A stretch of DNA of 64,000 nt from Ricinus communis (GCF_019578655.1 NC_063262.1:7757582-7821581), one strand, 5' to 3'; numbered from the stretch's first letter, positions 1 to 13,225 are shown. Numbers and translations: made by a program. The notes: a model not told the origin generated them from the letters alone.

Positions 1-403
1 CACCATTCTTCTTTTCAGGTACAATTTTGCCGTCAATGCAGACATCAGGATTATACAAGTTGAGGTCTACAAGCTCAGCATCAGTAAAAGCCTCAGAAAA
101 GTCCACGCCACGGTTGTTGCACAAAAGCTCAGGCTCACCCAATGGGTTAGCCACAACCTCACCGGCAAAGGGATAGTATAACACCAGAGCTTCAGCCATG
201 GCCTTCTTAAGAACACTTACCATGGACCCAAAACCCATCTTTGGCTTCTTGTAACAGAAGAAAACCCCGACATCAAGTTGGGGGAGAAGCAAGTCTAGGT
301 TCGAGAGTGGCAGCCAATGTTCCTGCGATGGTAGTACGGCTGCCACCACCTCCTCCTTGCTCACTGTGACACTGAAATAATTTGCCTCTCCATTAGAACC
401 CAT
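1..403 (-). CDS. BAHD-family acyltransferase (hydroxycinnamoyl/coniferyl alcohol acyltransferase-like), 5' part only
   Basis: The minus strand is open from an ATG at 401-403 to the window edge, about 134 codons. The protein begins [20 protein letters not shown] and continues through [28 protein letters not shown]-like text, a [17 protein letters not shown] segment and [14 protein letters not shown]. This is the usual N-terminal region of BAHD transferases, which move acyl groups from acyl-CoA to alcohols or amines in the cytosol. The YPFAGE motif and the following CNNRGVDF segment are family hallmarks. The closest clade I recall is the one annotated as shikimate O-hydroxycinnamoyltransferase or coniferyl alcohol acyltransferase. 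The catalytic HXXXD and the DFGWG motif lie outside the window, so activity and substrate cannot be judged. The start is supported by a TATA-like box about 90 bases upstream. Confidence 0.9.
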   Translation of the reverse strand, partial: MGSNGEANYFSVTVSKEEVVAAVLPSQEHWLPLSNLDLLLPQLDVGVFFCYKKPKMGFGSMVSVLKKAMAEALVLYYPFAGEVVANPLGEPELLCNNRGVDFSEAFTDAELVDLNLYNPDVCIDGKIVPEKKNG

Positions 404-493
404 ATTCTATTCTTGTTGTGTGTGTATATATATGTATATGTGTATGTATATGGATTGATGGATTCAGACATTTATTTTGGAGGATGCTTTTCA

Positions 494-500
494 ATTTATA
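494..500 (-). promoter_or_regulatory. TATA box of the BAHD gene
   Basis: The minus strand reads CCTATAAATTG here, a near-consensus plant TATA box about 91 bases upstream of the BAHD start codon. That spacing would give a short 5' leader. Between box and ATG lies a TG/TA-rich stretch (about 416-450). Confidence 0.5.
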
Positions 501-503
501 GGC

Positions 504-3500
504 AAAGTGAATAACATAAATTGAGAAACCCTTCGTTTTTGGAGTCCTTTTCTGCGAACTTAAGTTTTTGTCTTTTCTTTTTTCCCTTTTATTTTTTCAT
601 TATCTGATAATCGTATCTATCTGGTACATATAGCCATCACCTAACTCATTTGTTACTACGTTTTGATCGAGTTGAGTTTATAATATTTTATATTATGATG
701 AAAAGAAACCTTAAGTTTCAGCTTTTCCTTTTTTTTTTAATTAATTTTAGGCGAAAAATTGGTAAGGGTGGAAGAGTAGATTCAAACATAAGCCGCTCTG
801 TCAATGGTTCTAAAATTTAAATATTAGTTATTGTTTTTATTGTCCTTTAACTCGTTGAAGTTCAATACAAGGTAAAATGAATAGTTTTTTTTATGTTCTA
901 TTAATCAACTGATTTTATATATGCTTGCATGTCTTTTGTTATATTTTAAACTCGTGAATTAATTTTTTAAAGTTTAAAATTTAAAAGTATAATTATAATA
1001 AATTATAAAATATAATTAGGAATGTTTAGATTTAGCTAAAGGTTGATTCGAAGCGTGAACTTAATTGGTTAGATTTATATTCGATCTTTGATTAACAGCT
1101 CGGTATATGAATCAGTCGGAAATTTTAATAGGTAAGAATCAATTAAGGTACCATATTATATTAAATCTAAACCAATTTTGAAATGAAATCACGGACTCAA
1201 ATCGATTCAATCTTAAAAAAAATTATAAAATTATTATTAAATTAAAATATTTAGCTTATTTTTTATGTTGACCCACTTATATAAAATATGATTAAATTAT
1301 ATACAAACTATATTAGTTTTAATTTTTAATACCTATTACCTTTGTTAGAAATATAATAGCATAATACGGTGATTTGTTGAAAAATTACGCAATACATTTA
1401 TTCTTTTGCACTTTAGTTAAATTTAGGCCTTTGTTATATTTAGTTGGTCAATTTGTTCTATTTAGTCAATTTGTAGAATTCCAAAACATAATTTTAGTTT
1501 ATTTATATGAATTAGTTTAAATGTTTAGTTAAATTTAAATTTAGTTAATACTTAAAAAATAACTAAATTAAATCATATTCTTAACTTTCATAGAACATAT
1601 AATAGTTATAATAAATGTTATGAAATATACATAATATATAAATTGAAGGTGCGATAAATTTATTTATTTTTTCATTTCTTAAATTTTAAATTTTAATTTT
1701 AATTCTTCTTTTGCTATTTAAACCGAAACCGTGCTAAAACCGAACCCTAAATAAGATTGTAATAAATCTGAACTATATAAGCTGTTCAGGGTTTAACCTC
1801 TAAATGGCTTTGACCGGTTCTAGACTGGTATTCCCAGATTAACTGGAATAATAATTGGCCTAAAATGAGACTATTTGGAACTGAAAATTGTAATCGGCTG
1901 CAGGATAAACGGTTTTAAACCAAAACTAATTCATTGCTTTAGAATTTTCCTCTTTGTTGTTCATAAAGATTTTTTTTTTTTCTTATTACTTTACTATGTC
2001 TAATCATGGCAATATTTCTTTATTTAATTGTCATAAAATTTTCAATTGTTTATTATCTGTTTAAGAATTAAGGTTTAATTTTTTAACTTAAATAAATAAA
2101 ATTAATCTAACCATAAAATAGTCAAAATCTTAGCTATTTCATAATAAAACTATATGAAGATAGAATTATACTCATTTGAATTTATATTTTACTAATTGCC
2201 GTGATTGTTATTGCTATTTTGGTTATAAACATTTTTAATTAAACAAATTTAAAATATGCTCCTATTTTGAAAAAGAATGACTCTGAGTTAAAAAAGAAGA
2301 ATAATTCTATACATACAATTTGACTGATATTATAAATTAAATTACACTTAATTAGCAAATGATTAGATCAATTTATAAACTAAAATAACCCATCTTTATA
2401 AAACTATTAAATAAAACTTTTGATAAATGTATTTATCGCTTTTCTCCTCTCTTCTCTTTTTACTTTTATATATCTTATTAATTTTCTCATTTTAATTTTG
2501 ATTATTCAATTCATTAAATGCGTTGGTTGTTTTATTTATATAGCTATAAGTGATTTATAAAATAAATTAATAAATTATGAAGAAATTAGTTATTTAATTA
2601 AATATTGTGCTTTTCTTTTTCTTTTTTTTCTTACTTTAGCTCTTTATGTCATTTGCTAATTATTATTGTTCATGTTGTTGCATAGATTTATTAGAATTAT
2701 TCTATTTTCCAGTTCTACGTTTCCCATGCCATCACTGAGACTAAAACAAAATGATCTCTTTTCTTTTATTATTAATAAAATTCGTTTCTTTTGTTTCTAT
2801 ATATAATCATATTTATTTTTTAAATTTCTCGGTTTCTTGCAAAATGCAAAAGTATATTTAATCATTTTTTTAGTTCATTTCAAGACGCAAGAAAAAAGTC
2901 TGGTCACATCATTATAAAAAAGAAGAATTCTGAAAGATTAAGTGCGATGGATATAATAAGGCTTGAACGACTAATAGATAACAATGATTCCATCGAGAAT
3001 CTAATTAGCTTAATATAATTGGATATTAAGTGTATAATCTTAATATCCCAACATTTTTTTTTTTGAAATCGTGTTAATATCCTAACTTAATAGATAATAT
3101 TAAGTTAATAATTTTTTAAAGAAATCCGTTTGGTTCATCTAAAATGGAAATAGAAATAGAGATTAATAAAAGTAAAAATGGTTAAATGTTATATGTTATT
3201 TGGTTGAATATGGAATGAGAATTGAATTCATTTATATACAATAAATATATGAAAATAATGTTATTATAGTATCCAATAAGTTTCCTGATTGTAGTGTTTG
3301 ATGTTAGTGTATTTTTTTATTTATTATTATTATTATTTTTGTATCCAATGATTTTAGTGTTGTTGCTTACCCATTTAATGTTAAATCTGTATTTTCTTTC
3401 TTTATTTGGTTCAATAATTGTCAAGTAAACGGTTTATGAAGGCAAATCTGTTTTGCATCTTTGGCACCTGTTTGCATAGTATTTTGAACTTTCACCCCAG

Positions 3501-3765
3501 TGTAATATAGATGAATTATCTCGAAACTAATTTGTAATTGATGAATAATAATTGAATTGGGTCGATCTAATTTCTATTCATTCTTTCTGACATAAACATT
3601 TTTTCCATTATGAAGCTACTACTTGAAATTTAATGTATAATTTTAAATGATTGTTTACAAAACAACTTAAAAATTTAAAATTTTCTGAATTCTTAACTCT
3701 GTTTCTAAAGTTACATTAAATTTAAGTGAAATAACTATTATTTAATTAAAAATTTTCATAATTAA
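504..3765. other. AT-rich intergenic stretch, possible old non-autonomous transposon relic
   Basis: I see no convincing gene in this stretch. About 1010-1920 contains scattered words of the accgaa/cggtt type (for example near 1725-1745 and 1810-1820). Such words are common in old plant non-autonomous DNA transposons, but no clean terminal repeats were found. About 3120-3250 has a TTTGGTT-plus-purine-rich sequence similar to common plant MITE ends. Both readings are weak. Confidence 0.35.
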
Positions 3766-3769
3766 TATG

Positions 3770-4404
3770 AATTGTAGAATATAATCTTGATGGATCTATT
3801 TAAAAATATAAAACAAGATTAATTGTAAAAGGTTTTACTCAAAAATAAAATATTGACTATTTTGACACTTTTGCCTCTATAACCAAAATTTCTTCTATCT
3901 GAGTTTTGATTACTCTAACTTCAATCCATAAACTTTTTATTCATCAAGTCACTTATTAATCCTGCTAGCACAATAATTCATTTTCCTATGGTGTGAGTAA
4001 TGCTACACTGCAATAAGTGAAAAGATGAGCTAAAAACTCTTAATATATTTCATATCCCTTAAGGGTAGTATACTAATTGCATAATATACTTAATGAAATT
4101 ACCTATATGAGTATGGATTAAAGCCTCTTCTATGAGACTATGACAAAGTCTCTAAACACTCATGAATTACCAGGCACACCATAACCTATTTAGTGCAAAA
4201 TTGCATAGAATAGTAGAAATAATGAGGGTGTAATGTGATTAATAAGGTATTAACCTACAATAAAAAGTCTTTAGTTCATAGAAGTTAATTACTTTACCAA
4301 TAACTCTATATGTTATATCTTATCATTCTAGATCTGGTTCAAAGCATTCTGTACTCATGTTTAGCCCAATAAAATTATTTATTTTTCATAAATATGTGGG
4401 GGAT
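3770..4404 (+). pseudogene. Decayed Ty1/copia pol fragment and 3' untranslated part
   Basis: About 3775-3970 translates, with stops, into a reverse transcriptase segment: DGSI, then RLIVKGFTQK, DYFDTFA, then S-IHKLFIHQV. This matches the conserved copia block ARLVAKGFTQ...DY.DTF.PV...R.L.ALAS. The rest of pol, including the YVDD box and RNase H, appears deleted. The following 400 bases have no coding signal. The fragment ends in a polypurine tract (gtggggga, 4396-4403) directly before a retrotransposon LTR. Confidence 0.75.
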
Positions 4405-4879
4405 TGTTGGATATATGTCTTGTATTTCAAAAAGTTTTTTATTCCACATATCTAAAGTGAAGTTTCTACTTTTATTTATAAAGAAATCATTCTCTTTAGA
4501 CTTGTAAAGAGTCTTGTGGAATGTTAAGCTCGCGCGCACAAAAGTTAAGGTCAAAAGTCTAATACATCCTCCCCTCACCCCTCACTCGTGCAAAAAATAA
4601 GTCTTTTACTATAACGTTCAATTAATGGAGAGAATATCTCCTAAATAATATTTTTGTGGACATTGTATTACAATATTATAAATTTAACACTATAAATACA
4701 CTCATTTATTAAATATTTTATACACTGAGCTTTCTACTTTTTTTTTTTTCCTACTCTGTTGGCTTAAAATAATTTCTGCTACTGCTTGTTGAATCCTAGA
4801 GAATTACAAAGTAAATCCTTAACGACAACGCCCTCCTTGCACGCCCCGAGCTCCATCAAAACTCAACTCTAACTAACAA
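4405..4879 (+). repeat. 3' LTR of the decayed Ty1/copia element
   Basis: The segment begins TGTTGGATATATG immediately after a polypurine tract and ends CTAACA, giving imperfect terminal inverted ends TGTTGG/CTAACA over 475 bases. The matching 5' LTR was not found in the window, so the element is truncated at its 5' side and no target-site duplication can be checked. Confidence 0.65.
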
Positions 4880-5335
4880 TTATAACCAATGGATGAAAAA
4901 CTTACTAATAACATAATAAATTGATCTTTATCTATTTTACTCTGCTGATTATATAAATTACAAAAAAAAATTATTAAATTTTTTAATTTATTAAAAGTAA
5001 AAGAATTTATGACACCTGTATAATTACTCCTGCTCTATGATTTCTTATTGAACTGCCTTGGATATTTGGAAGTTAGGCTAACGATTTTTTTCTTTTATAT
5101 TATTCATTAGTCTAACTGCAGAAGCATTCATCACCCTAACTTCTATTCATAAAATCATTTTAAGCGGATAATTTATTAATTATTAGGAATTGATAATTGG
5201 TGTTTGAGTTTTCGATTAGGTTAAAATATGTAACAAATTAAAACTTTAAGCATCTCGTCATTGTTTTGAGCTAAAATAATTGTTGATTCTAAAAACATCA
5301 TATTTGGCTTTTCCCTTTCATCCTTTAGCCATTAA
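4880..5335. other. Intergenic stretch, nothing recognised
   Basis: AT-rich sequence with stops in all frames. No gene, RNA or clear repeat was seen. Confidence 0.4.
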
Positions 5336-6690
5336 CTTAAATACTTCCAAATTTTTGTTAAATTGTTAACACAAAAAGCAAATGACAACGGAAGCAACAC
5401 AATAACAAAAGTTGAGAAGATAATAATTCTATTTCAGAAGAAAAAGAACTCTTGCAAATGATTTGCACTATTGAATCACGTTACTTAATAAATAAAAATA
5501 CCATTATAATATTATTAAATAAATCACAATCCTACCTAATAAACTAAAATTAATCCATCTATTAATTTACAACAATATTTAAATTAATTTAATCATGCTT
5601 AATAAATAATAACTATATATGGATCAAATATCATCACGCTACTTAATAAATACTATAGGGCTAATCACAAAAGAAATCATAATCTTTAGTGCTTTTTTCA
5701 AATTTAACATGACTTTTAATTTGGATAATTTCAATACGAACTTTCTATTTTTTGCAATTTAAAGTGCCGGTTGAAATATCCGTCATTATCTTACTGACAG
5801 GGTGTAGGAGTTGTTTGAAATACTCCACGTAGACGTCACATTAAGATTCACACTTTTGCTTAATTTCGAGCAAAATCATGAACCTTGTTTCTTTTTTTCA
5901 ATTTTGTCACAATTTTCTAATTTTGAGAAATTGGTACACAAGTATTTAATCCAATTAAAATTAGTAAATAAAAAATTTAATTACAATAAGAATATAATAA
6001 ATAATAAATAAAAAGGATAAAATGGTAATAAATATTTTTTACTTTTTAAATTACTAAAATTGTTTAAGAAACCATAAACGTGATTTTAGTATCAATTTTA
6101 ATTAAATATTAAATTATAAAGCATAAGTAGGTTCTAAAATATTTATAGTTTATGATCTATAATTTTATAATTAATTAATATTTAAATGAAAATTTTGCAT
6201 TGCTAATACTTAATTGTTTAACATAATCTAAAATGTTTATCTCAATTTGTCAAAATTAAAAAAATTATAATAAAGTTGTAAAAAAAAAAATCAAAGTCCG
6301 TGACTTTATTTGCAAGAATTTATAAAGTATATGCTGAAATTGTCAAAATTAAAAAAATTATAATAAAATTGTAAAAAATATCAAAGTCTGTGACTTTATT
6401 TGCAAGAATTTATAAAATTCATGCTTAAATTGTCAAAATTTAAAAATTATGTTAAATTCATAAAAAATGCTAGAGATCTTGATTTTCTTTTACAATTAGC
6501 CCATAATAATATTAATACATATTAATTATAATAATATTTAAATAATTTATAATCCTACCTAATAAACTAAATTAATCCATGTGAATATTTGTTGTAAGAT
6601 TGCAACAAATATATCATATTAAACACGAGAGCAGAGAAAAAATCATACAAGAAAATGTATAAACCATAGGCTTTGATTAGATAGTTGTTG
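5336..6690. repeat. Dispersed repeat, copy A (related to 18360-19020)
   Basis: Several landmark words occur here in the same order as in copy B at 18360-19020: a segment with aaaaagcaaatga then gaagcaacacaataacaa, then actcttgcaa, then a run ending actatatatggatcaa, then ttgttgtaa, then attaaacacgagag, and finally aaccata followed by ctttgattagatag. Copy A is longer because of extra tandem material (6240-6475). The family is unidentified. The wording resembles large non-coding retroelement derivatives common in eudicots, but no ends were found. Confidence 0.6.
6240..6475. repeat. Tandem repeat, about 91-base unit, 2.5 copies
   Basis: The unit contains ttgtcaaaattaaaaa, then caaagtcygtgacttt, then atttgcaagaatttata. 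Copies start near 6245, 6338 and 6428, giving spacings of about 93 and 90 bases. The third copy is truncated and diverged. Confidence 0.8.
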
Positions 6691-7800
6691 TAACCACTCC
6701 CGTAAGTGTACAGTTATCACAAAAGCAATATAAAAATGAATTTGATTATTGTTCCACATGAATTTATTGTACTTAACACTAAAATATATTATAACTTTAT
6801 AATAACTATATTAAAATAATTGAATTGGGTTTGAGAATAATTAAAATTAAAATTAAATAATAGTAATAAGAAACTCAAATGAATTAAAACCTGGAATTAA
6901 GAATTCATTGTATTAACCCTTCTATAATTTGATTAATTATTCTTTGAATTTAGCTCAACTATAATCTTGAAGATAATTTACTCAATTTTAAAAAATATAT
7001 TTTTTCAAGTCATACCCATCATATTCAGCTTAATTCATTGCCTACTGTTATGGTCAATTCTACTAATCCGAATTTTTTAAATTCTAAGCTAAATTGAAAT
7101 CAATCTCAAGAACCTAAATTTTATAGTAGTCCTTACTTAATATTTTTTAAATTAATATTAAATTTCAACTTTCGTTATTTCTCTTAATACCTAGATATAT
7201 TGCAAATATTGGATCATAACATTCATAATATCAAACATTGAAATAATAAGTCAAAATAATTAAACCAACAATAAAAAAAAATATCATTGAATCAAATCGT
7301 AAATAGAGTTAATGAGTTTCCATCCAATTTTGAAAAATAAACTTAGCTACTCATAATGTAATTGAAAATATAAAAAATAAATGAATTTATTAAATCTAAA
7401 AATAAAGAGATAAAACAGTTTGGGAAAAAGAAGATTGAATCTTGCCTCTAGCCACTTCTCTAAACTCTAGAACTCTTTTTAGTAAAACTTCTCTCCTTTT
7501 ATGTCTCTTCAAACCCTAATCCTCCTAGACCTGTGTTGACAATCAATAGGGTTAAAACACCGCTTTAATGAGTCTATCCGATGTCGAATCGGTGGTTCTA
7601 ACTGGTCACTTTTTCTTTTGTGCTAATGGCCAGTTAGGCTCCGCCATCTTGACCTCTTTCACACTATTAGCCATTGAACCGGTCATACCTCTTAATTCCT
7701 CACGGCTGGTTATACTATTGGTTAGGGCTTGGAATTAAGTTTTTAAATGTGGCTTTTGAGCTTTTTAAGTGTTTATTCCTCCATCTTAATGCTCCATTGC
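6691..7800. mobile_element. Probable relic of a non-coding LTR-retroelement derivative
   Basis: No coding signal. About 7430-7740 is less AT-rich than its surroundings and contains caaaccctaatcc and several accggt-like words. The style resembles the large retrotransposon derivatives seen again at about 53050-54110 and 29990-32400. I could not find LTRs or target-site duplications, so this is pattern resemblance only. Confidence 0.3.
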
Positions 7801-8976
7801 TTCCTTCACCTAAAATATAAAATTACAAATAAAAATTAATAAAACTACATAAATAATAATAAATCACCCTCAAAATTTCTACTAAAATAAACACATGTCA
7901 AACAAAAAATTAATGTATTAAAAATTTTTATATGTTAAAATTTAATATATACTAGCTTGTGTACTTAATTAGAAGGATAGCCAAACCATCAAATTTAGAA
8001 ATTACATAATCTACATGTAGCTAGGCAATTTTATGAAAGTCATTTCATATTATTGCAGTCTAGATATATTCAACTAATTTGCATGAAAAAATTTAACACC
8101 CTCTGAACGTGTGAAGAAAACTTTCAATAATTTAAATTTGTATATTTGATTACTTTTAAATCCTTTGATGTTGACGTGGAGCCGTATCCTATTCTCGTGC
8201 GTTGCCTGTGTCAACAAAATTGACGCCAGATATTATTTTTGATCCTTATAATTTTTATAAAATATTCTTTTGACTACTCCAAATTGTTTTTGTATTTTAT
8301 AAAATATCTTCTTAACGCTTTAACAAAAATTTAATATAATATTTGTTTGAAGCCTCTAAAATCCTATTTTTGGATTTATAATAAAGATGAATAATGTGTT
8401 TTGATAATTATATTGAAATTACAACTGATCTACAAATGGTTCAATAATCTCAAAATTATTTTTCAAGCTTTTGATGAAGATAACAATGAAAAGAAAGCCA
8501 ATACACACCTAAGAGCATACAAATGAAATCATAAAAATCTCTTTTTAACTTAACTAACGTTTCAAATTTAAATTTTGGATATACAACTTCGTTAAAATTT
8601 TTAAAGTATTAATTTATTACCCATAAAAATTTATGCCTGACACGCTCTAAATACTAAATAAAAAACGAACACACAGCTGCTTGCGTAAGTGCTTAAAAAA
8701 GGATTGTTGTATTTTATCATCAATATTTTGATATAAATGATATGCCCCTTTTAGGGTTTCTTCGAGGTACTTTTAGAATAGGATTTCTTTTTCTCTTCAT
8801 CTCTTTGGCCTTTATTAATATCTTCACATTATTATTATGTTATCTTGTAAATGTAAATCAATTTTATATGTGCATGAGGAAGCTTCCACTTGCTTAGAAG
8901 GAATATTAGCACGAAAAGTTGTGAGATCATAATACATGAATTAATCATATTTAATCATGTAATTACATCTTTTCCT
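7801..8976. other. Intergenic stretch, nothing recognised
   Basis: AT-rich with no persistent reading frame. No repeat structure stood out. Confidence 0.4.
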
Positions 8977-9074
8977 CATGACTCTTGAATGATGCAAAAG
9001 TCATAATATATACATATTTAAGTGAATATATTTATGTGTATAAGTTATGACTTTTGCTTCATTCAACAGTCATG
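8977..9074. repeat. Long imperfect hairpin (about 40-bp stem)
   Basis: The left arm CATGACTCTTGAATGATGC, continuing AAAAGTCATAA, pairs with the right arm, whose reverse complement is CATGACTGTTGAATGAAGC then AAAAGTCATAA. The first 30 positions differ at only two places, and pairing continues loosely through the TATACA region to a loop of about 15 bases near 9020-9035. It could be a tiny foldback MITE or a microRNA-like precursor. Sequence alone cannot separate these. An (AT)n run follows at 9073-9101. Confidence 0.75.
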
Positions 9075-9101
9075 ATATATATATATATATATATATATAT
9101 G

Positions 9102-10490
9102 AAGAATTAAAAATCATACATCAAGAATGGGTTTATGGACTTAAATGTTTATTTTTTTTTTTTTAAAAGAAAGAAATAAGAGTTAAAATAATGGAGAACC
9201 ATGGTGAGTATAAGGGGTAAAGTTTCATTAATACGAAGTGGTTGTGAGAAAGACAATGGAAATTATAGTATTTGTAATCAAAGTTAGATATGTATAGGAC
9301 AAGATGAGGGATAAACTCAGTTGATTCTGTTTCTTAGGGGATTTAAATACACTGCATATTAGTACAAAATTTGTTGGCGAAAAGAGAAAAGTCAGCAGCA
9401 GCTCTTACATTTATTTAGATTAGTTCTGGTTATTTTTTAATTTTTATTTTTGGACCGGTTACAAACAAATTCATCGAGAAATTTTTATTATTAATATCAT
9501 TTTTCGTTTGATTGAGTCATATTATGAGTTAGAAATCGATAATAAAATATTTATCATTTCTTTTTAAATAAAACTAAGATATTAATTCAAATTAAAGATA
9601 ATTTTGTTATTTTAAATTTTAAGTTATTTTAGTTATTCGCTAGAAGTCAAGTAAGTTATGATTACAAATATGAGATAAGCTATGACTACATAATATGAGA
9701 TAGTTTCATCTTAAAATTGATAATTTTTTATAAACAATAGTAGATAATGGATAAAGGACTTGAATTTGAGGCTTTACAAACTAATTTGATTATTTTGTAA
9801 TTTATTTTTAAAATAACATGCTTAGTAATTTCACCTGTAATATTATTAATAGGTCTTTTTCACACATGTAATATTTATTAATGAAAATTATAGTAAATTA
9901 CAATAATGCATAAAATAGGAAAGACAAGGAAGATATGTAGAAAGAACACTTTGACCTAAAATACACAATAAAAAGAAAAAGAACAAGTTGCATGAATGGT
10001 GGAGAAGAAATTAGTTAGACTTGAATGAAACTTGTGTGGCTTTCGCTTCGTGATGACATCAATTCCGGTTTGCAAATGGTTGTGTTTTTATATGTTATAT
10101 ATTCAACATTAATTTAATTAAAAAATTTATATTTTTAATAATAATTATAATAATAATAATAATAATAATGTCAGTCTGATTGAGATTGACTTATCAATGT
10201 TGGAAGTGTTCAAATCTGACCTAGAAAAAGAAGTAATTTATATAATGAATGATAGACACAGTATGTAAATATAATGGAACATTAAAAAATAAGATTGGTG
10301 TGTTCTGCATCAATTTACACTTCTTTTTTTAAGTTATAGATAAGGAAAGTAGGATATGAACTTAAAACCTTGTTAGATTTAACTTAAGTTTAGGAATATG
10401 GTTGCCATTAATCTATATAAAACTAGACAAAAAAGAAGCAAAAAGAAAAGGGTGCATGTGTCTTCAATAAAGGCATATGCGCTTAGGGGT
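9102..10490. other. Intergenic stretch, nothing recognised
   Basis: No gene seen. A short (AAT)n microsatellite lies at about 10141-10170. Confidence 0.4.
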
Positions 10491-10491
10491 G

Positions 10492-11637
10492 TAATCAAAC
10501 CGAGCCAAGCCGAATATCAATAAGTTTGAGCTCAATTTGTTTAATTTTAACAGAGACTCGAGCTCGGCTCGAGTTTGATTGGAGCTTTTATAATAGAATT
10601 CCAGTTCAATTTGTTTGAAAATAATTAAGCTTATGAATAGTTCGAGCTCGGCTCGATGAGTAGCTCAAGTTTGGTTCTATTTTGATTTATTAAATGGCTA
10701 CATAATAAGAAAAGCTCGAGTTCGAGCCCGTTAAGTCTATATTGAAAACAAGCTCGTTAAGCACAATTCAAGCTCGAGCTTAATAAGCACAATTCGAGCT
10801 CGAGCTCATTAAATACAATTCGAGTTCGAACTTGTTAAGTATTTTCTAATAATTAAATTAATTAAAAACAACATTTAAAAATATAACAAGAAATGATGTA
10901 AGTATTAAATATAACAAAATAAAATAAAATAAAATAAATTTAAGTTTATAGTAAAAATAATCAATATCAACGTCTAAAAATATAATAAGCAAAAAAAAAG
11001 TACTAAAACAACATAATGATTAAAAAAACCAACAATATACAATAAATTACAAAAAGACCATGCTAAAGAGGTCACAAATCTGTATTAACTTAAAACCAGC
11101 ATATAAATCAATCCCACAATCCATTTTAAATTTTAAATTTAAACAATTATCAATTTGTCATTGCTTAAAAGCCTAAACGTTTCACAACACATCAATATCA
11201 TTTGCACAACGTCCTATCCATAATCTCTTAAAATAGCAATTGCCCTACAAAACTTACACAACATTCCAATTGAAAAATATCAATCAATATTTAATATTGA
11301 AAACCATATTAGATATATAAATATACTCCCTTTATATATTAATAAAGCTTTTAAGTTCATAAAAATTCTTGAATATTTAGTTTGACCTTTTAAATATATA
11401 TAAAAAAATAAAAAGAGATAGTAATTAATAAAATATAATTATATAAAAATTATATATTTGGCTCTAAATATTTAAAATATTAATATACTCACTTTTACTT
11501 TCCTCATGGTCCATTAAAAGCACACGAAGCTAATCTTTCACACAAAGTAATAATTGAATGTATTTATTTATTATTTATTATTTTATATTATAATTCTTAC
11601 TAATTGTAATAACTACATTTAAATATTATAGTTATAT

Positions 11638-11706
<69 letters not shown>

Positions 11707-12047
11707 GATAAATTTGATCTCGAGCCTAACAAACTTGCTTACGAATCTGCTTGTCGAGCTTATAAACAAGCATGTTTATAAACTTTATAATGAGCTAGAT
11801 TGCGAGACTGTTCGTGACCTTTATGAACAAACCAAGCTCAAGCTCGAGCTCACAAGCCTATTCGCGAGCCACTAAGCAAGTATGTTCGCAGGCTAACGAA
11901 CTAAATTTTATTAAGTTCAAGCTCGGCTTGATAAAATTATTGGATCTAAAATTGAGCTCGAGTTCAACTCGTTTAAGTTGACGAACAACCTCGAATGAGC
12001 TTTTTATCGATCCGAGTTTCTAATAGCTCGCAAGACATTTTATAACC
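10492..12047. mobile_element. Non-autonomous DNA transposon-like element rich in GAGCTCG subterminal repeats
   Basis: The left end reads taggggtgtaatcaaaccgagcc. The right end, reverse complemented, reads taggg-ttataaaatg-tcttgcgagc, a weak inverted match. Within about 350 bases of each end, the words gagctcg, ctcgagct and ttcgagct recur many times in both orientations (for example 10555-10575, 10645-10660, 10770-10805, 11840-11850, 11950-11965). The middle is plain AT-rich DNA. Such gggtgtaa...gagccgagc ends are typical of non-autonomous hAT-like elements in plants. No transposase was seen. A target-site duplication is not clear. Confidence 0.55.
11637..11705. repeat. (TAA)n-(TTA)n microsatellite forming a palindrome
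   Basis: About eight TAA units run directly into about fourteen TTA units, so the two halves are self-complementary and could form a cruciform in the middle of the surrounding element. Confidence 0.9.
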
Positions 12048-12059
12048 CTATTTGTGTTA

Positions 12060-12902
12060 GGCAGAAAAATTATTATTATGCTCTGAATTTTTCTATTTTA
12101 TTTTATTAAGGTCTGAAATTTTAATTTAATTTATTTTTATTTTTATTAAAGACTATTTATATATATTTTATGAAATTTTTATTTATTTTATTAAATTTTT
12201 GTATTTTTATGTTTGTTTTGATTAAGGACCATTAAATACTACTTAATAGTAAAAATATAGATACAAATACTCAATTAAATAAAAGAAAATTAAAAAGCTC
12301 AATAGAATAAAACTAAAAAATTCAAGGGTTAAAAGAAATAAATATAGATATGTGCATGCTGGTGCATTCATGGCTCTGATATGTGATGACTGTATTGATA
12401 TCTATCTATAAATATACAAACGGTTCCACCATTGTAATTTTTGTTTTAGAACAACCAAAATTAGAATACTTACACATAAACTATAAAATTACACAAACTT
12501 AAATATTATATATTAAGATAAAATTTCTTTGAGTCAAAATATAGTACTGACGTGTCAAATTTTTTTATATCCGAACATATATAGATTATGAATAATCTTT
12601 TCAGTTTAAGGAATTAAAGGGAAAAAAATTAAAAAGAAAGGAAAATTAAGAGGTTGTTGCTGGCTGGTAACCCTCTTTACTGAAAGAAAAAGGCCATTGT
12701 ATAAATTGATGCATCACATTCAAAACAATGAAATTGTCTAAAGTAAAACAAAGAATATATTCAGCCAATGGAAAAAAGAAACAAGAAGAATCTAAAAATT
12801 TTTGACTTTTTTTCTTTAGAAAAATTTAACCAATTTTTTTTAATTATTGATTCTACCCTAATTTCAACTTTTTATTGCACTTGTATTCAATTTCCTGAAA
12901 TT
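12060..12902. other. Intergenic stretch, nothing recognised
   Basis: AT-rich sequence between two mobile elements. No supported gene. Confidence 0.4.
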
Positions 12903-12907
12903 AATAT

Positions 12908-13225
12908 TGTTGAAGACATGAGTCTGGAAAATAAATAATCAGACCAGAGGGTAAAGACTACTGGTCAAAGTCTCAGATCAGTACAGCTAAAAGCTGTATT
13001 GACTGCTTATCACAGACCTAGATTCAGGCCAAGGAACCTTTCTTCCCTAAGGAAGAAAGGTCACTTCTACCTCACCTAAATCAAGAAAAGAACGTTGGGC
13101 ATCAGATCAAGTGATCGTTATCTTTCTCATGTATATATTAGTAACAAAGTGTATCAATAATCTCAAAATACATAAACTGTAATCTTCATCACAGATTAAT
13201 AAACATAAATTCAATCTTTTTCACA
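12908..13225 (+). repeat. 5' LTR of the 12.9-kb copia element
   Basis: Starts TGTTGAAGACATG and ends TTTTTCACA, 318 bases, followed at once by the primer-binding site. It matches 17522-17835 across its length. Confidence 0.92.

Noticed and set aside
11637..11705. Regular TAA/TTA array considered as a CRISPR-like or satellite array
   Set aside because: Simple trinucleotide microsatellite with no spacers in a plant nuclear genome.
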